DNA of 19,689 nucleotides from an uncultured Coriobacteriaceae bacterium (lineage in GTDB: Bacteria; Actinomycetota; Coriobacteriia; Coriobacteriales; UMGS124). Positions 17,795-19,689 of the stretch are shown one piece after another. A program made the translations under genes and the position numbers. Positions within the stretch are counted from its first letter, which is position 1; every line of letters begins with the position of its first letter. Location: assembly GCA_900539345.1 (NCBI GenBank), contig UQBS01000055.1:1-19689 (forward strand), read 5' to 3'. The notes below the pieces were generated by a model. That model was not told where the DNA came from, did not search any database, and was given only the letters and a program-made list of their open reading frames with translations.

Positions 17795-17861
17795 GGGTGC
17801 GGCCTTTCGGTTTCGTTACATAATCTGGAATAGACCGAGCTTGAAAGCAGGGAAAGAAGCA

Positions 17862-17900
17862 CGGGGCGACGCGAGCACCAGTGGCACCCGCGTCGCCCCG
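17862..17900 (-). terminator. terminator after thiC
   Basis: A perfect 12-bp stem (CGGGGCGACGCG with CGCGTCGCCCCG) closes a 15-base loop, 10 bases beyond the thiC stop. On the minus strand it is followed by TGCTTCTTTCCC, a moderately T-rich tail. Confidence 0.75.
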
Positions 17901-17910
17901 ACGTGTCTCG

Positions 17911-19221
17911 CTATTCGCCGATGACGTCGACGAGCTTGCCGTCGAGGATGTTGTTCATGTTCTTGACGGCACAGAAGTTGCCGCACATCGAGCAGGTGTC
18001 CTCGGCCTCAGGCGCGGCCTCAGCGCGGTAGCGGCGGGCCTTCTCGGGGTCGATGGCCAGGTCGAACATGGCCTCCCAGTCAAGCGCCTTGCGGGCGCGG
18101 GCCATCTTGTCGTCCCAGTCGCGCGCGCCCGGCAGGCCCTTGGCGATGTCGGCGGCATGCGCGGCGATCTTGAAGGCGACGATGCCCTCGCGCACGTCGT
18201 TGGCATCGGGCAGGCGCAGGTGCTCGGCGGGCGTCACATAGCACAGGAAGCTTGCGCCCTTGCTGGCGGCAAGCGTGCCGCCGATGGCGGCCGTGATGTG
18301 ATCGTAGCCGGGGGCAACGTCGGTCACGAGCGGGCCGAGCACGTAGTAGGGAGCCTTGTGGCAGATGGTCTGCTGCATCTTCATCTGGGCCTCCACCTGG
18401 TCGAGCGCCACGTGGCCCGGGCCCTCGATGATGACCTGCACGCCCTTGTCCCAGGCGCGCAGAGCCAGCTCGCCCAGGTTCACGAGCTCGTCGATCTGCA
18501 CGGCATCGCCGGCGTCGGCCAAGCAGCCCGGGCGGCAGGAGTCGCCCAGCGAGATGGTGACGTCGTGGGCGCGGCAGATCTCGAGCACCTCGTCGAAGTG
18601 CTCGTAGAAGGGGTTCTCCTGGCCCGTCATCTCCATCCAGGCAAACATGAGGGCACCGCCGCGTGACACGATATTCATCTCGCGATGGTTCACCTTGAGG
18701 CGCTGCACGATGGCGCGGGTGAGGCCGCAGTGAAGCGTAACGAAATCAACACCGTCCTCGGCATGCATGCGCACGACGTCGAGCCACTCCTGGGCCGTGA
18801 TGTCCTTGAGGGCCTTGCCGTAGTAAACGACGGCGTCGTAGATGGGCACCGTGCCGATGATGGCGGGGCACTCGGAGGTGAGCTTGCGGCGGAAGGCGCG
18901 CGTGTCACCGTAGGTGGACAGGTCCATGATGGACTCGGCGCCCAAGCGCACGGCGTCCGTGACCTTCTCCATCTCCATGTCCAGGTCGCTCCAGTCGCGG
19001 CTGGTGCCCAGGTTCACGTTGATCTTGGTGCGCAGGGCAAAGCCGATACCGAAGGGGGTAAGGCACGTGTGGTGCACGTTGGCCGGAATGGCAACCTCGC
19101 CCTTGGCCACGAGCTCGCGCAGATGCTCGGGATCCATGTGCTCCTCTTGGGCGACATGGGCCATCTGCGGGGTCACAATGCCCTGACGGGCGGCTTCAAG
19201 CTGAGTGGCATACGACGGCAT
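17911..19221 (-). CDS. thiC: phosphomethylpyrimidine synthase (ThiC) or close paralogue
   Basis: ThiC is a radical SAM enzyme that converts 5-aminoimidazole ribotide into the hydroxymethylpyrimidine phosphate of thiamin. The 436-residue protein is the short form without the N-terminal extension of E. coli ThiC. Family segments seen are 'SIMDLSTYGD', 'TVPIYDAV', 'DFVTLHCGLTRA', 'SRGGALMFAWM', 'SLGDSCRPGC', 'EGPGHVALDQ' and 'PYYVLGPLVTDVAPGYDHITAAIGG'. The C-terminal cluster motif reads CSMCGNFC (C410, C413, C417), C-x2-C-x3-C rather than the C-x2-C-x4-C of E. coli ThiC. The ATG at 19221 has GAAGGAGG ahead; the frame is open 97 codons upstream but is non-coding there. No TPP riboswitch or other thi gene is nearby. 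BzaF-type 5-hydroxybenzimidazole synthases are close relatives and cannot be excluded. Confidence 0.85.
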   Translation of the reverse strand: MPSYATQLEAARQGIVTPQMAHVAQEEHMDPEHLRELVAKGEVAIPANVHHTCLTPFGIGFALRTKINVNLGTSRDWSDLDMEMEKVTDAVRLGAESIMDLSTYGDTRAFRRKLTSECPAIIGTVPIYDAVVYYGKALKDITAQEWLDVVRMHAEDGVDFVTLHCGLTRAIVQRLKVNHREMNIVSRGGALMFAWMEMTGQENPFYEHFDEVLEICRAHDVTISLGDSCRPGCLADAGDAVQIDELVNLGELALRAWDKGVQVIIEGPGHVALDQVEAQMKMQQTICHKAPYYVLGPLVTDVAPGYDHITAAIGGTLAASKGASFLCYVTPAEHLRLPDANDVREGIVAFKIAAHAADIAKGLPGARDWDDKMARARKALDWEAMFDLAIDPEKARRYRAEAAPEAEDTCSMCGNFCAVKNMNNILDGKLVDVIGE

Positions 19222-19357
19222 AAAGGCCTCCTTCGGCGTGCGTGCGTTGGTCAAACACTGGATTATCTCACGCCTGCCCCACAGGATGCACCGGGCGAAA
19301 AGAAACCACGGGAAGGGTTGCACCGGCGAGCGCATCCGCAATGAGGATGGCATGCAA

Positions 19358-19399
19358 AAGGCCCGGCAGCGCTCGTGAAAGTGAGCGCGGCCGGGCCTT
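19358..19399 (-). terminator. two-part hairpin terminator upstream of thiC
   Basis: An outer 10-bp stem (AAGGCCCGGC/GCCGGGCCTT) and inner 6-bp stem (GCGCTC/GAGCGC) are joined across an A-G mismatch with an 8-base loop. On the minus strand TTTTGC follows, and on the plus strand GGTGTTTTT follows, so it could work in both directions. It begins 49 bases after the stop of the possible gene remnant at 19448-19546. Between it and thiC (19222-19357) I see no gene, only an 8-bp direct repeat TGCACCGG at 19287 and 19319. Confidence 0.7.
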
Positions 19400-19447
19400 G
19401 GTGTTTTTATGGGCGGGCGCGCCGGGGTGCGCTCCCTCGTGCGTGGC

Positions 19448-19546
19448 TTAGCCGCGCTTGAAGTACTCGACGATCTTGTCGCCCATGCCGGACGTACCGA
19501 AAAAACGTGCATGTTTGCGTTTTAATTCAGCGAGCCGAGTGGCCCA
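19448..19546 (-). pseudogene. possible C-terminal remnant of a minus-strand gene
   Basis: A short minus-strand frame ends GTSGMGDKIVEYFKRG followed by TAA (complement of 19448-19450). The last 16 codons (up to about 19500) have the GC-rich third positions of the neighbouring genes and are followed by a terminator hairpin, as at a genuine gene end. Further upstream the frame runs into the AT-rich palindromic element at 19512-19628 and hits a stop at 19547-19549. This fits a gene whose 5' part was lost or displaced. I do not recognise the family from so few residues. Confidence 0.35.
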
Positions 19547-19628
19547 CTAAAACACCAAGCAAACTACCAGGTAAAATGTTAGGAGCATGTGGCCGACTCC
19601 GCCGCTCAGTCAAATTAAAACGCAAACA
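19512..19628. repeat. 117-bp element with 16-bp terminal inverted repeats
   Basis: TGTTTGCGTTTTAATT at 19512-19527 is repeated exactly, inverted, at 19613-19628, with 85 bases between. The pairing extends imperfectly inwards (GCGAGCCGAGTGGCC against GGCCGACTCCGCCGCTC) and outwards to an A5/T5 pair, so the whole element could fold into one long hairpin. Its arms are AT-rich, unlike the surroundings. It has no room for a transposase and could be a MITE-like or REP-like repeat, or paired operator sites; I see no clear target-site duplication. Confidence 0.6.
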
Positions 19629-19640
19629 CGCGGCTTTTTA

Positions 19641-19657
19641 ATATGAGAGAGCCATTG
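19641..19657. repeat. 17-bp inverted repeat, right copy
   Basis: Exact reverse complement of 29-45. On the plus strand it contains an ATG at 19643 opening a frame MREPLSIGMLKSGRV that continues off the right edge. There is no Shine-Dalgarno sequence ahead of it; TAATAT overlapping its start looks more like a -10 box. The frame is too short to assign. Confidence 0.6.
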
Positions 19658-19689
19658 TCAATAGGCATGCTGAAATCGGGCCGGGTGAA

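Noticed and set aside
15995..17833. 612-codon plus-strand open frame opposite the ATP-grasp gene and uvrC
   Set aside because: Same shadow effect. The minus-strand products show family motifs and this one shows none.
19222..19357. TPP or cobalamin riboswitch upstream of thiC
   Set aside because: I looked for the conserved CTGAGA and related core blocks on the minus strand and did not find them; only an isolated GTGAGATAATCC is present.
19222..19512. N-terminal extension of thiC by up to 97 codons
   Set aside because: The extension crosses a terminator hairpin and the remnant region, and GAAGGAGG sits directly before the ATG at 19221.

Overview
This 19.7 kb window is GC-rich chromosomal DNA, most likely from an anaerobic actinobacterium of the Coriobacteriia (inference). 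Three things suggest this: the gene order uvrC-rapZ-yvcK-whiA-gap-pgk-tpiA-secG, typical of Gram-positives; the cofactor-independent phosphoglycerate mutase gpmI; and the EF-hand/leucine-rich-repeat surface protein. Every clear gene except one lies on the minus strand, so functionally the window reads from right to left.

Reading along transcription from the right end: a possible gene remnant and a short palindromic element (about 19448-19628) lie upstream of thiC, which makes the thiamin pyrimidine or is a paralogue of that enzyme. thiC ends in its own hairpin terminator. Next come an ATP-grasp carboxylate-amine ligase and uvrC, six bases apart. The single plus-strand gene follows: a one-pass membrane protein with two EF-hand loops and leucine-rich repeats. 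It lies between uvrC and rapZ, and its stop codon overlaps that of uvrC. rapZ, yvcK and whiA then form a tightly packed or overlapping run (small-RNA/nucleotide signalling, cell-wall/carbon control, developmental regulation). It leads into a lower-glycolysis block: gap with its own terminator, then overlapping pgk-tpiA-gpmI, followed by secG (TTG start) with a strong terminator.

Further left are an orphan Tat-type lipoprotein resembling peptide-transporter binding proteins, a tRNA-Leu(GAG) with a good promoter and a terminator, and a two-gene partner-switching module. That module has a GAF-GAF-SpoIIE-type PP2C phosphatase and a protein fusing an anti-sigma antagonist (STAS) domain to an anti-sigma-type HATPase domain.

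Most of the window is housekeeping. The parts worth a second look are the STAS-HATPase fusion, the plus-strand EF-hand/LRR gene, the unassigned ATP-grasp ligase, the ThiC cysteine motif spacing with no TPP riboswitch, and the repeats at the window ends. I see no CRISPR array, prophage or complete insertion sequence.
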